Part shown: positions 6,964 to 18,733 of the stretch, piece after piece | Layout: every line of letters begins with the position of its first letter | Position numbering within the stretch: position 1 is the stretch's first letter | NCBI GenBank assembly: GCA_947492955.1 | Contig: CANLOV010000001.1 | Location: 372,001-436,000 of the forward strand | From: an uncultured Cellulophaga sp. | GTDB lineage: Bacteria > Bacteroidota > Bacteroidia > Flavobacteriales > Flavobacteriaceae | Reading direction: 5' to 3' | Length of the DNA: 64,000 bases | The notes under the pieces: generated by a model | What the model saw: only the letters and a program-made list of their open reading frames with translations | Told to the model about the DNA's origin: nothing | The model's database searches: none | Translations under genes and position numbers: made by a program

Positions 6964-8969
6964 TGGCGGTAACAGAAAAGAACATATTAACTAGGCTCTA
7001 TGTAGTTGCTGGTTGTCTTTTTGTTTTTGCTGTTGCAGTAATGGTGAAACTGGTAAGCATTCAGATGGTAGATGGCGATAAGTATAAAAAACTTGCTATG
7101 GACCGTACCGAAAAGATGTTTACTATAGCACCTAATCGTGGAAACTTATATTCAGACGATGGTAGTTTGTTGGCAACTTCGGTCTCTAGGTATACCATCC
7201 GTTTTGATGCGGTTACGGTAAAGGATAAAGTTTTTCAGGAAAATATAAAGCCATTATCAGATTCTTTGGCTAAAATGTTTGGTAAATCGTCATCACATTA
7301 CCAACGATTGTTTAGAAAAGCAAAGAATAATAAGAACAGGTATAAGTTAATAGCGCGTAACCTAGATTATTCAGATTACATAAAAATAAAAAGCTTTCCA
7401 TTGTTTGTAAAAGGACCAAATCGTGGAGGCTTAATAGTAGAGCAGAAAACAGTTAGGGAGCATCCTTTAGGGAAAATAGCCGAGCGTAGTGTTGGTTATG
7501 AGCGTGTAGATGAAAAGGGACATTATACAAGAGTAGGTTTAGAAGGTGCTTTTGGACAGTATTTAAGAGGAACAGAAGGAAAGCGTTTAAAACAAAAAAT
7601 AGCAAAAGGGCAATGGAAACCTATTGGTTTAGATAATATAGTAGAACCAAAAGACGGTTATGATGTTGTTTCTACAATAGATATAAATATACAAGATATA
7701 GCGCACCATGCATTGTTAGGTCAGTTAGAAAAATATAAGGCAGACCATGGTTGTGTTATTGTAATGGAAACTAAAACAGGAGAAGTAAAAGCTATTTCTA
7801 ATTTAGGAATTACAAGTTCAGGAAAATATTACGAGCGCTTAAATTATGCTATAGGAGAATCGCACGAACCAGGTTCTACCTTTAAATTAATGTCTATGGT
7901 AGCGGCATTAGAAGATAAGGTAATAGACACGAGTACGGTATTTGATACAGGAAATGGACGTTGGAAAATTTACGATAGAACTGTGCGAGACTCTAAATGG
8001 GGTGGTTATGGGAAAGTAAGTGCAGCAAGAGCATTTGAAATTTCTTCGAATACAGCATTTGCAAAAATGATTCATGAGAATTACAAAGATAATCCAGAGA
8101 AATTTGTAGACCGCTTAAAAGCAATGCACCTTCATGAGGAATTAGGTATGCCTATAAAAGGAGAAGGGAAGCCAGTAATAAGAAACCCTGGAGATAAAGG
8201 TTGGTCTGGTATTTCGTTAGCGTGGATGTCTCATGGATATGAAGTTTCGCTAACCCCTTTACAGACCTTAACCTTTTATAATGCCATAGCTAATGGGGGG
8301 GGAATGGTAAAGCCAAGATTAATTAAAGAGGTAAAGGAGTGGAATAAAACTATTTTAAAGTTTGATAAAGAGGTAATTAGCGAATCGGTTTGTTCTAAAG
8401 AAACAATAGGGAAGGTACGTCAGATTTTAAAAGATATTGTGGTTAAAAAACATGGTACAGGTCATGGTTTATATTCTTCTAATTTTTCTATGGCGGGTAA
8501 AACAGGAACTTGCCAAAAAAACTATATAGATAAAACAAGCGATAAGTTTGGCTATATATCTTCTTTTTCGGGTTATTTCCCTGCGGATAATCCTAAGTAT
8601 TCTTGTATTGTAGTTATACACGAGCCAGATAAAAGTGTGGGGTATTATGGAGCAGATGTAGCGGGACCAGTATTTAAATCTGTTGCGCAAAAAATATATA
8701 CAACATCACCATTAACAGATGAGATAGATGTATTGGATAATGAAGATGAAAATTTAAATAAAAATTTTCAAAAATATTATGTGCAGTCACAAGAAAGAGG
8801 TAGTAAAGTGCCAAATGTAAAGGGAATGAGTGGGATGGATGCTATTTCTTTATTAGAGAATTTAGGATTACAAGTAGAGGTTAAAGGAAATGGTAAGGTA
8901 AAGAGTCAGTCAGTACCACAAGGGGCAGATATACTAAAAACACAAAAAATAGTTTTAGAGCTTTCATGA
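6963..8969 (+). CDS. ftsI: Division transpeptidase FtsI (PBP3) with C-terminal PASTA domain
   Basis: This class B penicillin-binding protein cross-links septal peptidoglycan. It has an N-terminal anchor (about 12-32), a dimerisation domain, and a transpeptidase domain with S305-T-F-K308, SSN and KTGT motifs. A single PASTA domain lies at about 610-668 (VPNVKGMSGMDAISLLENLG). The length of 668 residues is usual for Bacteroidota. The start overlaps the ftsL stop and the end overlaps murE by 4 bp. Confidence 0.95.
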   Translation: MAVTEKNILTRLYVVAGCLFVFAVAVMVKLVSIQMVDGDKYKKLAMDRTEKMFTIAPNRGNLYSDDGSLLATSVSRYTIRFDAVTVKDKVFQENIKPLSDSLAKMFGKSSSHYQRLFRKAKNNKNRYKLIARNLDYSDYIKIKSFPLFVKGPNRGGLIVEQKTVREHPLGKIAERSVGYERVDEKGHYTRVGLEGAFGQYLRGTEGKRLKQKIAKGQWKPIGLDNIVEPKDGYDVVSTIDINIQDIAHHALLGQLEKYKADHGCVIVMETKTGEVKAISNLGITSSGKYYERLNYAIGESHEPGSTFKLMSMVAALEDKVIDTSTVFDTGNGRWKIYDRTVRDSKWGGYGKVSAARAFEISSNTAFAKMIHENYKDNPEKFVDRLKAMHLHEELGMPIKGEGKPVIRNPGDKGWSGISLAWMSHGYEVSLTPLQTLTFYNAIANGGGMVKPRLIKEVKEWNKTILKFDKEVISESVCSKETIGKVRQILKDIVVKKHGTGHGLYSSNFSMAGKTGTCQKNYIDKTSDKFGYISSFSGYFPADNPKYSCIVVIHEPDKSVGYYGADVAGPVFKSVAQKIYTTSPLTDEIDVLDNEDENLNKNFQKYYVQSQERGSKVPNVKGMSGMDAISLLENLGLQVEVKGNGKVKSQSVPQGADILKTQKIVLELS

Positions 8970-10429
8970 AATTATTAAAAGACATATTATTTGGAGTTGG
9001 AATTTCTGCGGTAAGCGGAAGTACTGATATTATGATAAACTCTATTTGTTTCGATTCTAGAAAAATAGGGTTGGATGATGTTTTTGTAGCCATAAAAGGA
9101 ACTTTGGTAGATGGGCACGAGTATATAAAAAAGGGAATAGCCTTAGGAGCAAAAGCAATTATATGCGAAGAATTACCTAAAGATATTGTAAATGGAATTA
9201 CTTATGTTGTTGTAGATAATGGTAATAAGGCCTTAGCTATAATGGCTTCTAATTTTTATGAAAATGCCTCTAAAAATTTAAAATTAGTAGGTGTAACGGG
9301 CACTAATGGTAAAACAACAATCAGTAGTTTGTTGTATCAGTTGTTTAAAAATGCAGGCTATAAAGTTGGATTAATATCTACTATAAAAATAGTTGTAGAT
9401 GGGCAAGAATATGCAACAAGCCATACAACACCAGATGCCTTAACTATTAATAAGTATTTAGGTTTAATGAATAATGCTGGTGTGGAGTATTGCTTTATGG
9501 AGGTAAGTTCTCACGGTATTCATCAAAAAAGAACAGAAGGTTTAGTATTTGCTGGAGCTATATTTACAAACTTATCTCATGATCATTTAGATTATCATAA
9601 AACATTTGCAGAATATAGAGATACTAAAAAGTTATTGTTTGATCAGTTGCCAAAAACGGCATTTGCAATAACAAATAGCGATGATAAAAATGGTGCAGTA
9701 ATGCTTCAGAATACAAAGGCAAAGAAATACACCTATGCCTTAAAAAGTTATGCAGATTATAGAGCACAAGTTTTAGAAAACCAGTTCGATGGGCAATTAC
9801 TAAAGATTAATGATAATGAGTTGTGGTCTAAGCTTATAGGAGGTTTTAATGCGTATAATTTATTAGCGATATATGCAACGGCAGATTTACTAGGTTTAGA
9901 AAACTTAGAGATTTTGCAATTATTAAGTCAGTTAGAAAATGTTGATGGTAGATTTCAGTATTATATTTCAAAAGAAAAAATAACGGCAATAGTTGATTAT
10001 GCCCATACACCGGATGCGTTAAAAAATGTACTTGATACAATCAACACATTGAGAACTGGAAATGAAAACGTCATCACCGTTGTGGGGTGTGGTGGCGATA
10101 GAGATAGTTCAAAGCGCCCGGTTATGGGTAATATCGCATCGGCATTAAGTAATAAAGTCATTTTTACATCAGATAATCCTCGAACAGAATCTCCTAATGC
10201 TATAATTAAGCAGATGGAAGAAGGAGTAGAGCCGCAAAATTTCAGAAAAATTTTATCAATAGACGATAGGGAGCAAGCGATAAAAACAGCATGTCAATTA
10301 GCGCTTGCCAATGATATTGTTTTAATAGCAGGAAAAGGGCACGAAACGTATCAGGAAACAAACGGAGAACGCATACATTTTGATGATTTTAAAATGGTAA
10401 AAGAAGTATTAACAAGTTTAAATAAATAA
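8966..10429 (+). CDS. murE: UDP-MurNAc-tripeptide ligase MurE
   Basis: This cytosolic ATP-dependent ligase adds the third amino acid to UDP-MurNAc-Ala-Glu. The ATP loop TGTNGKTT is at 111-118. The DNPR motif (SDNPRTESP) near residue 400 marks the meso-diaminopimelate-specific type. The length of 487 residues is normal. Confidence 0.95.
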   Translation: MKLLKDILFGVGISAVSGSTDIMINSICFDSRKIGLDDVFVAIKGTLVDGHEYIKKGIALGAKAIICEELPKDIVNGITYVVVDNGNKALAIMASNFYENASKNLKLVGVTGTNGKTTISSLLYQLFKNAGYKVGLISTIKIVVDGQEYATSHTTPDALTINKYLGLMNNAGVEYCFMEVSSHGIHQKRTEGLVFAGAIFTNLSHDHLDYHKTFAEYRDTKKLLFDQLPKTAFAITNSDDKNGAVMLQNTKAKKYTYALKSYADYRAQVLENQFDGQLLKINDNELWSKLIGGFNAYNLLAIYATADLLGLENLEILQLLSQLENVDGRFQYYISKEKITAIVDYAHTPDALKNVLDTINTLRTGNENVITVVGCGGDRDSSKRPVMGNIASALSNKVIFTSDNPRTESPNAIIKQMEEGVEPQNFRKILSIDDREQAIKTACQLALANDIVLIAGKGHETYQETNGERIHFDDFKMVKEVLTSLNK

Positions 10430-10449
10430 CAGTAAGAATAAAGGTTTTT

Positions 10450-11670
10450 ATGTTATACTATCTATTTGATTTTTTAGAAAAAAAATACCAGCTTCCAGGG
10501 GCAGGCTTGTTTAATTTTATAACGTTTCGTGCGGCATTAGCAATAATATTGTCTTTAATTATTGCAACAGTTTATGGTAAAAAAATTATTGTTTTTCTCC
10601 GTAAAAAACAGATTGGAGAAACGGTTCGTGATTTAGGTTTAGAAGGACAAAACCAAAAAGCAGGAACACCAACAATGGGTGGTTTAATAATTATCCTAGC
10701 TACACTAATACCAGTATTATTATTTGCTAAAATAGAGAACATATATATTCTATTGCTTATGGTAACTACCGTTTGGATGGGGATTATTGGCTTTGTAGAT
10801 GATTATATAAAAATATTTAAAAAAGATAAAGAAGGCTTAAAAGGGAGGTTTAAAATAATGGGTCAGGTTGTCCTTGGTTTAATTGTGGGAGCTACTCTTT
10901 ATTTTCATCCAGAGGTAACCATGAAAGAGCAAGTAGATGAGGTTGTAACGAGTCAGTTAATATTAGACGGAAATGTAGGAGAAGAAATAAAATCTACTAG
11001 AACTACTGTGCCCTTACTAAAACACAACGAATTAGATTATGCAGATTTTATTGCATGGACTGGTGAAGGTATGGAGAAGTATGCGTGGTTAATATTTATT
11101 CCGTTGGTTATAATAGTAGTTACAGCAGTGTCTAACGGAGCAAATTTAACAGATGGTATAGATGGTTTAGCAGCAGGTACATCGGCAGTAATTGTATTTG
11201 CTTTGGGAGTTCTTACTTGGGTATCTGGTAATATTATTTTCTCTAATTACCTAGATATAATGTTTATTCCTAGAGCAGGTGAGTTGGTAGTTTTTATAGC
11301 GGCATTTTTAGGAGCATTAATAGGGTTCTTATGGTATAATGCTTACCCTGCGCAAGTGTTTATGGGAGATACAGGAAGTTTAACCATAGGCGGTATTATA
11401 GCCGTAATTGCAATTATTATAAGAAAAGAATTAATGATACCAGTATTATGTGGAATTTTCTTTGCAGAGAACCTTTCTGTAATGCTGCAAGTAGGATATT
11501 TTAAGTACACCAAGAAAAAATTAGGAGAAGGAAAACGTATTTTCTTAATGGCTCCATTACATCACCATTATCAGAAAAAAGGATACCATGAAAGTAAAAT
11601 CGTAATAAGGTTTTTAATTGTTGGAATATTATTGGCAATTATAACCATAGTAACACTTAAGTTACGATAG
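10450..11670 (+). CDS. mraY: Phospho-MurNAc-pentapeptide transferase MraY
   Basis: This integral membrane enzyme makes lipid I from UDP-MurNAc-pentapeptide and undecaprenyl phosphate. About ten hydrophobic segments are visible. The catalytic and Mg-binding motifs [22 protein letters not shown] and APLHHHYQ are present. At 406 residues it is longer than the E. coli enzyme (about 360) because of a charged insert at about 150-205, which is usual in Bacteroidota. Confidence 0.96.
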   Translation: MLYYLFDFLEKKYQLPGAGLFNFITFRAALAIILSLIIATVYGKKIIVFLRKKQIGETVRDLGLEGQNQKAGTPTMGGLIIILATLIPVLLFAKIENIYILLLMVTTVWMGIIGFVDDYIKIFKKDKEGLKGRFKIMGQVVLGLIVGATLYFHPEVTMKEQVDEVVTSQLILDGNVGEEIKSTRTTVPLLKHNELDYADFIAWTGEGMEKYAWLIFIPLVIIVVTAVSNGANLTDGIDGLAAGTSAVIVFALGVLTWVSGNIIFSNYLDIMFIPRAGELVVFIAAFLGALIGFLWYNAYPAQVFMGDTGSLTIGGIIAVIAIIIRKELMIPVLCGIFFAENLSVMLQVGYFKYTKKKLGEGKRIFLMAPLHHHYQKKGYHESKIVIRFLIVGILLAIITIVTLKLR

Positions 11671-11671
11671 T

Positions 11672-13006
11672 ATGAAAAGGTTAGTGGTTTTAGGAGGCGG
11701 AGAAAGTGGCGTAGGTACCGCAATTTTAGGGAAGCAAAAAGGCTATGATGTTTTTGTTTCTGATAAAGGGAAAATAAAAGAAAAGTATAAACAAGTTCTT
11801 AAACATTTTGAAGTTGATTGGGAAGAAGAGCAGCATACAGAAGCTAAAATTTTAAATGCTGATGTGGTAATGAAAAGCCCAGGGATACCAGATACAGTTC
11901 CTTTAGTGCTTAAGTTAACTAAAGACAGTATTCCAGTGATTTCGGAAATAGAATTTGCATCACAATATACAGATGCAACTATTTTAGGAATTACAGGGAG
12001 TAATGGTAAAACAACAACAACGATGTTATTGCATCACCTTTTAAAAGACGGAGGTTGCAATGTAGGAATGGCGGGTAATATAGGAGATAGTTATGCTAAA
12101 ATGGTAGCAGCGCAAAACTATGATTTTTATGTGTTAGAGATTAGTAGTTTTCAGTTAGATGGTATCGTAGATTTTAAACCGCACATTGCCATTTTAACCA
12201 ATATTACACCAGATCATTTAGATCGATATAATTATAAGTTTGAAAACTATATAGCATCAAAATTTAGAATAGTTAAAAACCAAACTAAAGAAGATTACCT
12301 TATTTATGATGCAGATGATGAGGTAATAACAAATTGGATAAAAAACAACCCAATACAATCGCAATTAATACCTTTTTCTATAGAGAAAGAATTAGAAGAA
12401 GGAGCATATATTAAAGAAGATAAGATAATAATAAAGACACAAAATACAACTATGGAGATGATGAAAGATACACTAGCACTAGAGGGTAATCACAATCTAA
12501 AAAATACGATGGCGGCATCAACAGCAGCTAAGTTAATTCAGATTAGAAAAGCAACAATTCGTAATAGTGTTCAGAATTTTCAAGGGGCACCGCATCGTTT
12601 AGAAAAAGTGCTTAAGATCCATCATGTAGAATATATAAACGATTCTAAGGCTACGAATGTAAATGCAACGTATTATGCTTTAGAGAGTATGAAAACGCCA
12701 ACGGTATGGATAGTTGGAGGTGTAGATAAAGGTAATAACTATAAGGATTTAATGCCTTTAGTAAGAGAAAAAGTAAAGGCTATTATTTGTTTAGGAGAAG
12801 ATAATTCTAAAATAGTTGACGCTTTTGGTAATGTTGCAGATTTAATGGTAGAAACATACTCTATGAGTGAGGCCGTTAAAATAGCATACAAAGTAGCAGA
12901 GCGTGGAGATACTGTTTTGTTATCACCAGCATGCGCTAGTTTTGACCTTTTTAAAAATTATGAGGATAGAGGAGACCAATTTAAAAATGCAGTAAAAAAC
13001 TTGTAA
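11672..13006 (+). CDS. murD: UDP-MurNAc-L-alanine:D-glutamate ligase MurD
   Basis: This Mur ligase adds D-Glu to UDP-MurNAc-L-Ala. The N-terminal Rossmann-like domain begins VVLGGGESGVG. The ATP loop GITGSNGKTTTT lies at about 107-117, and the C-terminal domain contains SPACASFD. The length is 444 residues. It follows mraY after one base. Confidence 0.95.
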   Translation: MKRLVVLGGGESGVGTAILGKQKGYDVFVSDKGKIKEKYKQVLKHFEVDWEEEQHTEAKILNADVVMKSPGIPDTVPLVLKLTKDSIPVISEIEFASQYTDATILGITGSNGKTTTTMLLHHLLKDGGCNVGMAGNIGDSYAKMVAAQNYDFYVLEISSFQLDGIVDFKPHIAILTNITPDHLDRYNYKFENYIASKFRIVKNQTKEDYLIYDADDEVITNWIKNNPIQSQLIPFSIEKELEEGAYIKEDKIIIKTQNTTMEMMKDTLALEGNHNLKNTMAASTAAKLIQIRKATIRNSVQNFQGAPHRLEKVLKIHHVEYINDSKATNVNATYYALESMKTPTVWIVGGVDKGNNYKDLMPLVREKVKAIICLGEDNSKIVDAFGNVADLMVETYSMSEAVKIAYKVAERGDTVLLSPACASFDLFKNYEDRGDQFKNAVKNL

Positions 13007-13008
13007 GA

Positions 13009-14214
13009 GTGACTCAGTTTTTCGAAAATATTAAAGGAGATAAAGCTATTTGGGGTGTTGTGGCCCTATTGGCCTTGTTTTCTTTTTTGCCAGTATATAG
13101 CGCCAGTAGTAATTTGGTGTATGTAGTTGGTAATGGAACAACTATTGGGCATCTGGTAAAGCATGCTTTATTATTGTTTTTAGGTTTCGGAATTATTTAT
13201 GGGGTACATAAAATTCCCACTCACTTTTTTAAAGGCTTATCTATTATAGCAATGCCAGTAGTATTGCTATTATTGGTGTATACATTAGCGCAAGGAACTA
13301 CTATAGGAGGGGCAAATGCAAGTCGTTGGATACGCTTGCCGTTAGTAGGTTTTACATTTCAAACCTCCAATTTAGCATCTGTGGTGTTAATGATTTATGT
13401 GGCAAGATATTTGAGTAAAATTAAAGATGAGGTTATAACTTTTAAACAAAGTATTTTGCCTTTATGGTTGCCTGTGTTTTTAGTTTTGGTGCTTATACTG
13501 CCAGCTAACTTTTCTACCGCAGCTATTATCTTTTTTATGGTATTAGTGTTGTGCTTTGTGGGTGGTTATCCTATAAAATATTTATTGGGGATTGTAGGGG
13601 CAGGAATGTTATTTTTAACACTCTTTATTTTAACTGCAAAAGCATTTCCAGATGTGTTTCCTAACCGTGTAGATACATGGGTAAGTAGAATAGAAAGTTT
13701 TACTAATGGAGAAGATTCGGAGTCCGATTATCAAATAGAAAAAGCAAAAATAGCCATAGCAACAGGAGGTATTGTAGGTAATGGGGCAGGAAAAAGTGTA
13801 ATGAAAAATTTTTTACCGCAAAGCTCATCCGATTTTATATATGCTATTATTATTGAGGAGTACGGATTGGTAGGTGGCTTTATTTTAATGTTTTTTTATT
13901 TATTACTCTTATTTAGAATTGTGGTAATAGCTAACGGAGGAGAAACAATTTTTGGAAAATTATTGGTGTTGGGAGTAGGTTTGCCTATTGTTTTCCAGGC
14001 ATTCATAAATATGGCAGTTGCAGTAGAGTTATTTCCTGTAACCGGGCAAACATTGCCATTAATAAGTAGTGGAGGAACATCTACTTGGATGACGTGTATG
14101 GCTATTGGAGTAGTATTAAGTGCTAGTAATAAAAATAATAGGGCACCATTAGAAGATGATATTGTAGAAGAAGATGAAACAAACCCTTTAGAAGTATTAA
14201 GTGGACAATTATAA
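13009..14214 (+). CDS. ftsW: Septal peptidoglycan polymerase FtsW
   Basis: This SEDS-family glycosyltransferase polymerises lipid II at the septum with FtsI. Ten or so membrane segments are visible, and the C-terminal signature [14 protein letters not shown] is intact. The start is GTG, 2 bp after the murD stop. The 3' end overlaps murG by 14 bp. Confidence 0.95.
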   Translation: MTQFFENIKGDKAIWGVVALLALFSFLPVYSASSNLVYVVGNGTTIGHLVKHALLLFLGFGIIYGVHKIPTHFFKGLSIIAMPVVLLLLVYTLAQGTTIGGANASRWIRLPLVGFTFQTSNLASVVLMIYVARYLSKIKDEVITFKQSILPLWLPVFLVLVLILPANFSTAAIIFFMVLVLCFVGGYPIKYLLGIVGAGMLFLTLFILTAKAFPDVFPNRVDTWVSRIESFTNGEDSESDYQIEKAKIAIATGGIVGNGAGKSVMKNFLPQSSSDFIYAIIIEEYGLVGGFILMFFYLLLLFRIVVIANGGETIFGKLLVLGVGLPIVFQAFINMAVAVELFPVTGQTLPLISSGGTSTWMTCMAIGVVLSASNKNNRAPLEDDIVEEDETNPLEVLSGQL

Positions 14215-15295
14215 ATTTATATTATCTGGTGGAGGTACTGGCGGACATATTTATCCGGCAGTTGCTATAGCTAATGAATTAAAAAAACGCTTTCCAAAAG
14301 CTGAAATTTTATTTGTTGGGGCAAAAGACCGCATGGAAATGGAAAAGGTGCCGCAAGCAGGATATAAAATAGAAGGACTTTGGATAAGTGGCTTACAGCG
14401 AAAGCTTACATTAAAAAATTTAATGTTTCCATTTAAATTAATAAGTAGTTTGATAAAAGCACGAGGCATAGTAGCAAAATTTAAACCAGATGTTGTAATA
14501 GGCACTGGCGGATTTGCTAGTGGACCACTTTTAAAAATTGCATCGCAAAAAAATATTCCTTGTGTTTTGCAAGAGCAAAACTCTTATGCTGGCATTACCA
14601 ATAAATTACTAGCAAATAAAGTAAAGAAAATATGTGTTGCTTATGATGGTATGGAGCAGTTTTTTCCTGCCGATAAAATTATAAAAACAGGAAACCCCGT
14701 TCGTGGAGATTTAATTAGAAGTGCCACAAATAAAGAAGGGGCTTATCAATTTTTTGAATTAAAGTCCGATAAGTCAGTACTGTTAATTTTAGGAGGAAGT
14801 TTAGGGGCTAAGAGAATTAATGAGTTGGTAGAAAGGCATCTTCCTTTTTTTATAGCTAATCGTATTCAGGTAGTATGGCAGTGTGGTAAATTATATTACG
14901 AGACCTATAAAAAATACAATTCGGAAACGGTAAAAGTATATGATTTCTTAAATAGGATGGACTATGCTTATAGTGTAGCAGATATTATTATTTCTAGAGC
15001 AGGAGCAGGTTCTGTATCGGAGTTATGTATTGTAGGGAAACCAGTATTATTTATTCCGTCGCCTAATGTAGCAGAAGACCATCAAACTAAAAATGCAAAA
15101 GCATTGGAACAAGAAAATGCAGCAGTTTTAATTAAGGAAAAAGATATAGCAGAAACTTTTGAAACTGTTTTTTTAGAGGTATTTAAATCAAAAGAAAAAC
15201 AAGAAGAATTATCAGTTAATATAAAAAAGTTAGCAATGCCAAATGCAACAAAAGATATTGCTGATGAGATTGAAAAATTATTAGAAAGTAAATGA
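14201..15295 (+). CDS. murG: Lipid II synthase MurG
   Basis: This GT-B fold N-acetylglucosaminyltransferase converts lipid I to lipid II at the inner membrane face. The N-terminal [11 protein letters not shown] loop (10-20) and the C-terminal donor site [12 protein letters not shown] are present. The length of 364 residues is normal. It overlaps ftsW by 14 bp and murC by 4 bp. Confidence 0.96.
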   Translation: MDNYKFILSGGGTGGHIYPAVAIANELKKRFPKAEILFVGAKDRMEMEKVPQAGYKIEGLWISGLQRKLTLKNLMFPFKLISSLIKARGIVAKFKPDVVIGTGGFASGPLLKIASQKNIPCVLQEQNSYAGITNKLLANKVKKICVAYDGMEQFFPADKIIKTGNPVRGDLIRSATNKEGAYQFFELKSDKSVLLILGGSLGAKRINELVERHLPFFIANRIQVVWQCGKLYYETYKKYNSETVKVYDFLNRMDYAYSVADIIISRAGAGSVSELCIVGKPVLFIPSPNVAEDHQTKNAKALEQENAAVLIKEKDIAETFETVFLEVFKSKEKQEELSVNIKKLAMPNATKDIADEIEKLLESK

Positions 15296-16644
15296 ATTTA
15301 AAAGAAATACATAACGTTTATTTTGTTGGTATAGGAGGCATAGGAATGTCTGCTTTGGCTCGTTATTTTAAATTTATTGATAAAGAAGTAGCTGGTTATG
15401 ATAAAACAGAAACACCTTTAACCAAAGAGTTAAGTGGTTCTGGAATTCATATTCATTACAGAGATGATGTAAAATTAATTACCAAAAATTATTTAAATAA
15501 GGCTACTACCTTAGTAGTGTATACGCCGGCTATACCCAAAGAGCATACGGAACTTAATTATTTTTTAGATAATGGTTTTACGGTAAAAAAACGCTCTGAG
15601 GTTTTAGGTATAGTAACGCAAGATACCTTTTGTTTTGCTGTAGCAGGAACGCACGGAAAAACAACAACTTCTAGTATTTTGGCGCATTTGTTAAAAGAAT
15701 CTGGAACTCCAATAACGGCCTTTTTAGGAGGTATATCGGAAGATTTTAATAGTAATTTTTTATTAGAAGGAACAGCTTATTCTGTGGTAGAAGCAGATGA
15801 GTTTGATCGCTCTTTTTTACAGCTTTCACCAGATGTAGCTTGTGTAACATCTATGGATGCAGATCATTTAGATATTTATGGTACAAGTGATGAAATAAAA
15901 AAATCGTTTAAAGAATTTGCAAGCAAAGTAAAACCAAACGGAAAACTGTTTGTTAGAAATGGTTTGCCGTTAAATGGTATTACTTATGGTATAGAAGATA
16001 ATTCGGATTATTGTATTCGAAATTTAAAGATAGAACATGGTGCCTACATTTTTGATTTGGAAACCCCAAAAAAAGTTTTTAAAGGGGTAACGTTTAACAA
16101 GCCAGGTAAACATAATTTGTTAAACGGGCTAGTAGCTTTTGCAATGGCAATGCAAATTGGTTCCCCTTCCGATAGCATTGCCGAAGCTCTAGGTACTTTT
16201 AAAGGTGTGCAACGTCGTTTTACGTACAGAATAAAAGAAAATAATTTTGTTTTTATAGATGATTATGCACATCATCCAACAGAAATAAATGCAGTTTATA
16301 ACGCAATAGAAGAGATGCATCCTAATAAAAAGGTGTTAGCTGTTTTTCAGCCACATTTATTTTCTAGAACAAAAGATTTTATAGAAGATTTTGCAACAAG
16401 TTTATCACAGTTTGATGCTGTTTTGTTGTTAGATATATATCCTGCCAGAGAAAAACCAATAGAAGGAGTTACTTCTGAGTGGTTGTTAAGTAAAATAAAG
16501 AATACGAATAAAAAAGTTATAGAAAAATCAAGCTTAATAAAAGAAATTAAAGAAATAAACCCTGAGGTTTTGGTTACAATGGGGGCAGGAGATATAGGTT
16601 TAGAAGTATTAAAAATAGAAAAAGAGTTTGCTTATGAAATTTAA
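15292..16644 (+). CDS. murC: UDP-MurNAc:L-alanine ligase MurC
   Basis: This is the first Mur ligase, adding L-Ala to UDP-MurNAc. The N-terminal [11 protein letters not shown] nucleotide loop is at 13-23. The ATP loop [10 protein letters not shown] starts at residue 118, and [10 protein letters not shown] is the usual family signature. The length is 450 residues. It ends overlapping ftsQ. Confidence 0.96.
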   Translation: MNLKEIHNVYFVGIGGIGMSALARYFKFIDKEVAGYDKTETPLTKELSGSGIHIHYRDDVKLITKNYLNKATTLVVYTPAIPKEHTELNYFLDNGFTVKKRSEVLGIVTQDTFCFAVAGTHGKTTTSSILAHLLKESGTPITAFLGGISEDFNSNFLLEGTAYSVVEADEFDRSFLQLSPDVACVTSMDADHLDIYGTSDEIKKSFKEFASKVKPNGKLFVRNGLPLNGITYGIEDNSDYCIRNLKIEHGAYIFDLETPKKVFKGVTFNKPGKHNLLNGLVAFAMAMQIGSPSDSIAEALGTFKGVQRRFTYRIKENNFVFIDDYAHHPTEINAVYNAIEEMHPNKKVLAVFQPHLFSRTKDFIEDFATSLSQFDAVLLLDIYPAREKPIEGVTSEWLLSKIKNTNKKVIEKSSLIKEIKEINPEVLVTMGAGDIGLEVLKIEKEFAYEI

Positions 16645-17353
16645 TTGGAACTACATAAAAATGGTAGTGCTGTTACTTTTGGTAATAGGTCTTTATTCTT
16701 TTTCTAACTATAGAAGCGAGAAAAAAGAAGTAAAAGAACATCATGTTCAATTTGTTGGTAATCAGGGGCTTTACGTAACGCAGGAAACGGTTAATAAATT
16801 GTTAATACAAAATTACGGCAAGGTTAAAAACATAGCCAAAGAAAAATTAGATTTGAATAACATAGAAAAGGTAATTGCATCCAACGCTATGGTAAAAAGT
16901 TCCCAAGTTTATCTTACTGTAAATGGACAACTTACGTCAAAAATTGAACAGCGTAAACCAATAGCGAGAGTTGAAGGCAAGGAAAGATTTTATCTAGATG
17001 ATGATGGAGAAAGAATGCCTTTATCTAAAAATCACTCAGCTAGAGTTCCAATTATTACAGGAAATATAACGGGGGAAAGTTTAGAAGATATCTATGTTAT
17101 TTTAAAATATATTAACAACGATAGTTTTTTAAGAAAAAATGTTATCGGAATACATATAAAAGAAAATAATAAGTATCAATTAAAATTCCGAATGGATGAT
17201 TTTGTAGTACATCTAGGAGGGGTAAACGATTTAGAAAAAAAGTTCACAAATTTTAGGGCTTTTTATACCAAAGCAACAAAAGATAATACTTTGGATGACT
17301 ATAATAGCGTAAGCTTAGAATATAATAATCAGGTAGTGTGCACCAAAATATAA
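16634..17353 (+). CDS. ftsQ: Cell division protein FtsQ/DivIB-like
   Basis: This single-pass membrane protein has a membrane segment at about 9-24 and a periplasmic POTRA-like region (HHVQFVGNQGLYVTQETVNKLL). The ORF track starts at a TTG at 16628; I use the ATG at 16634 (MKFNWNY). Low sequence conservation is typical of FtsQ, so position between murC and ftsA is part of the evidence. Confidence 0.88.
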   Translation: MKFNWNYIKMVVLLLLVIGLYSFSNYRSEKKEVKEHHVQFVGNQGLYVTQETVNKLLIQNYGKVKNIAKEKLDLNNIEKVIASNAMVKSSQVYLTVNGQLTSKIEQRKPIARVEGKERFYLDDDGERMPLSKNHSARVPIITGNITGESLEDIYVILKYINNDSFLRKNVIGIHIKENNKYQLKFRMDDFVVHLGGVNDLEKKFTNFRAFYTKATKDNTLDDYNSVSLEYNNQVVCTKI

Positions 17354-17356
17354 ATT

Positions 17357-18691
17357 ATGGAACAAGCTAATTATTCAGTTGGGTTAGACATAGGAACCAC
17401 TAAGATTGTAGCCATTATTGGTAAGGAAAACGAATATGGTAAAATAGAGGTTTTAGGAATAGGCAGATCTAAAAGTTTAGGAGTGCACCGTGGTGTGGTT
17501 AATAATATTACCCAAACCATAAAATCTATACAACAAGCTATAGAAGAAGCAGAATCTAATTGCGGATTAAAAATAGGGTCTGTAGTAGTAGGTATTGCAG
17601 GGCAACACATTAGAAGCTTACAGCATAGCGATTATATTACTAGAGCTAATTCAGAAGAAGTAATTAATGATGATGATTTAGATAAGCTGTGCAACCAAGT
17701 ATATAAACTTGTGATGTTGCCAGGCGAAGAAATTATTCATGTATTACCACAAGAATATAAGGTAGATGGGCAGGCAGAAATAAAACAACCTATTGGAATG
17801 TATGGCGGAAGATTAGAAGCTAATTTCCATGTAGTAGTAGGGCAAGTATCATCTATTAAGAATATAGGAAGATGTATTAAAAGTGCTGGTTTAGATTTAG
17901 CCAGTATAACCTTAGAACCTTTAGCTTCTGCAAATGCAGTATTAAGTCAGGAAGAAAAAGAAGCAGGAGTAGCCTTAATAGATATAGGTGGTGGTACTAC
18001 CGATTTAGCTATTTTTAAAGATGGTATCATAAGGCATACAGCTGTAATTCCTTTTGGAGGAAATATTATTACCGAAGATATAAAGGAAGGTTGCTCTATT
18101 ATAGAAAAGCAAGCTGAATTATTAAAAATAAAGTTTGGTTCGGCGTGGCCAGGAGAAAATAAGGATAACGAAATAGTGTCTATTCCAGGCTTAAGAGGAA
18201 GAGAACCTAAAGAAATTACCTTGAAAAATCTTTCTAAGGTAATTCATGCCAGAGTAGTAGAAATTATAGAGCAAGTGTACGTAGAAATAAAAAATTACGG
18301 ACACGATGATCAAAAGAAAAAACTAATAGCAGGTATTGTTTTAACAGGAGGTGGAAGTCAGTTAAAACACTTAAAACAGTTAGTAGAATATATTACAGGA
18401 ATGGATACCAGAATAGGATATCCTAATGAGCACTTAGCAGGAGATTCAGATGAAGAGATAGCAAGCCCTTTATATGCTACAGCAGTAGGATTATTAATGA
18501 ATGCTATAGAAACTAGTGCAAAAAATAAAGCAATAGAAAGCGAAGAAGAAATAGTAGCAGAAGAGAGTAATGCTGTTTCTGATACTAATGAAGCAGATAC
18601 AGTAGTACAACAACCCGTAAGAAAAGAGCGAAAATCCATTCTTGACAAATGGTCAGAGAAATTGAAAGATTTTTTAGATAATGCAGAATAA
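17357..18691 (+). CDS. ftsA: Cell division ATPase FtsA
   Basis: This actin-fold protein tethers FtsZ to the membrane. The phosphate-1 motif VGLDIGTTKIVAIIG, the 1C subdomain and the phosphate-2 motif LIDIGGGTTDLAIF are clear. The C-terminus is an acidic linker followed by a basic amphipathic tail (RKSILDKWSEKLKDFLDNAE), consistent with the membrane-targeting helix. The length is 444 residues. Confidence 0.96.
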   Translation: MEQANYSVGLDIGTTKIVAIIGKENEYGKIEVLGIGRSKSLGVHRGVVNNITQTIKSIQQAIEEAESNCGLKIGSVVVGIAGQHIRSLQHSDYITRANSEEVINDDDLDKLCNQVYKLVMLPGEEIIHVLPQEYKVDGQAEIKQPIGMYGGRLEANFHVVVGQVSSIKNIGRCIKSAGLDLASITLEPLASANAVLSQEEKEAGVALIDIGGGTTDLAIFKDGIIRHTAVIPFGGNIITEDIKEGCSIIEKQAELLKIKFGSAWPGENKDNEIVSIPGLRGREPKEITLKNLSKVIHARVVEIIEQVYVEIKNYGHDDQKKKLIAGIVLTGGGSQLKHLKQLVEYITGMDTRIGYPNEHLAGDSDEEIASPLYATAVGLLMNAIETSAKNKAIESEEEIVAEESNAVSDTNEADTVVQQPVRKERKSILDKWSEKLKDFLDNAE

Positions 18692-18733
18692 CGCATAAAA
18701 ATATATATAGTAGAACCAGATAATACGTATTGT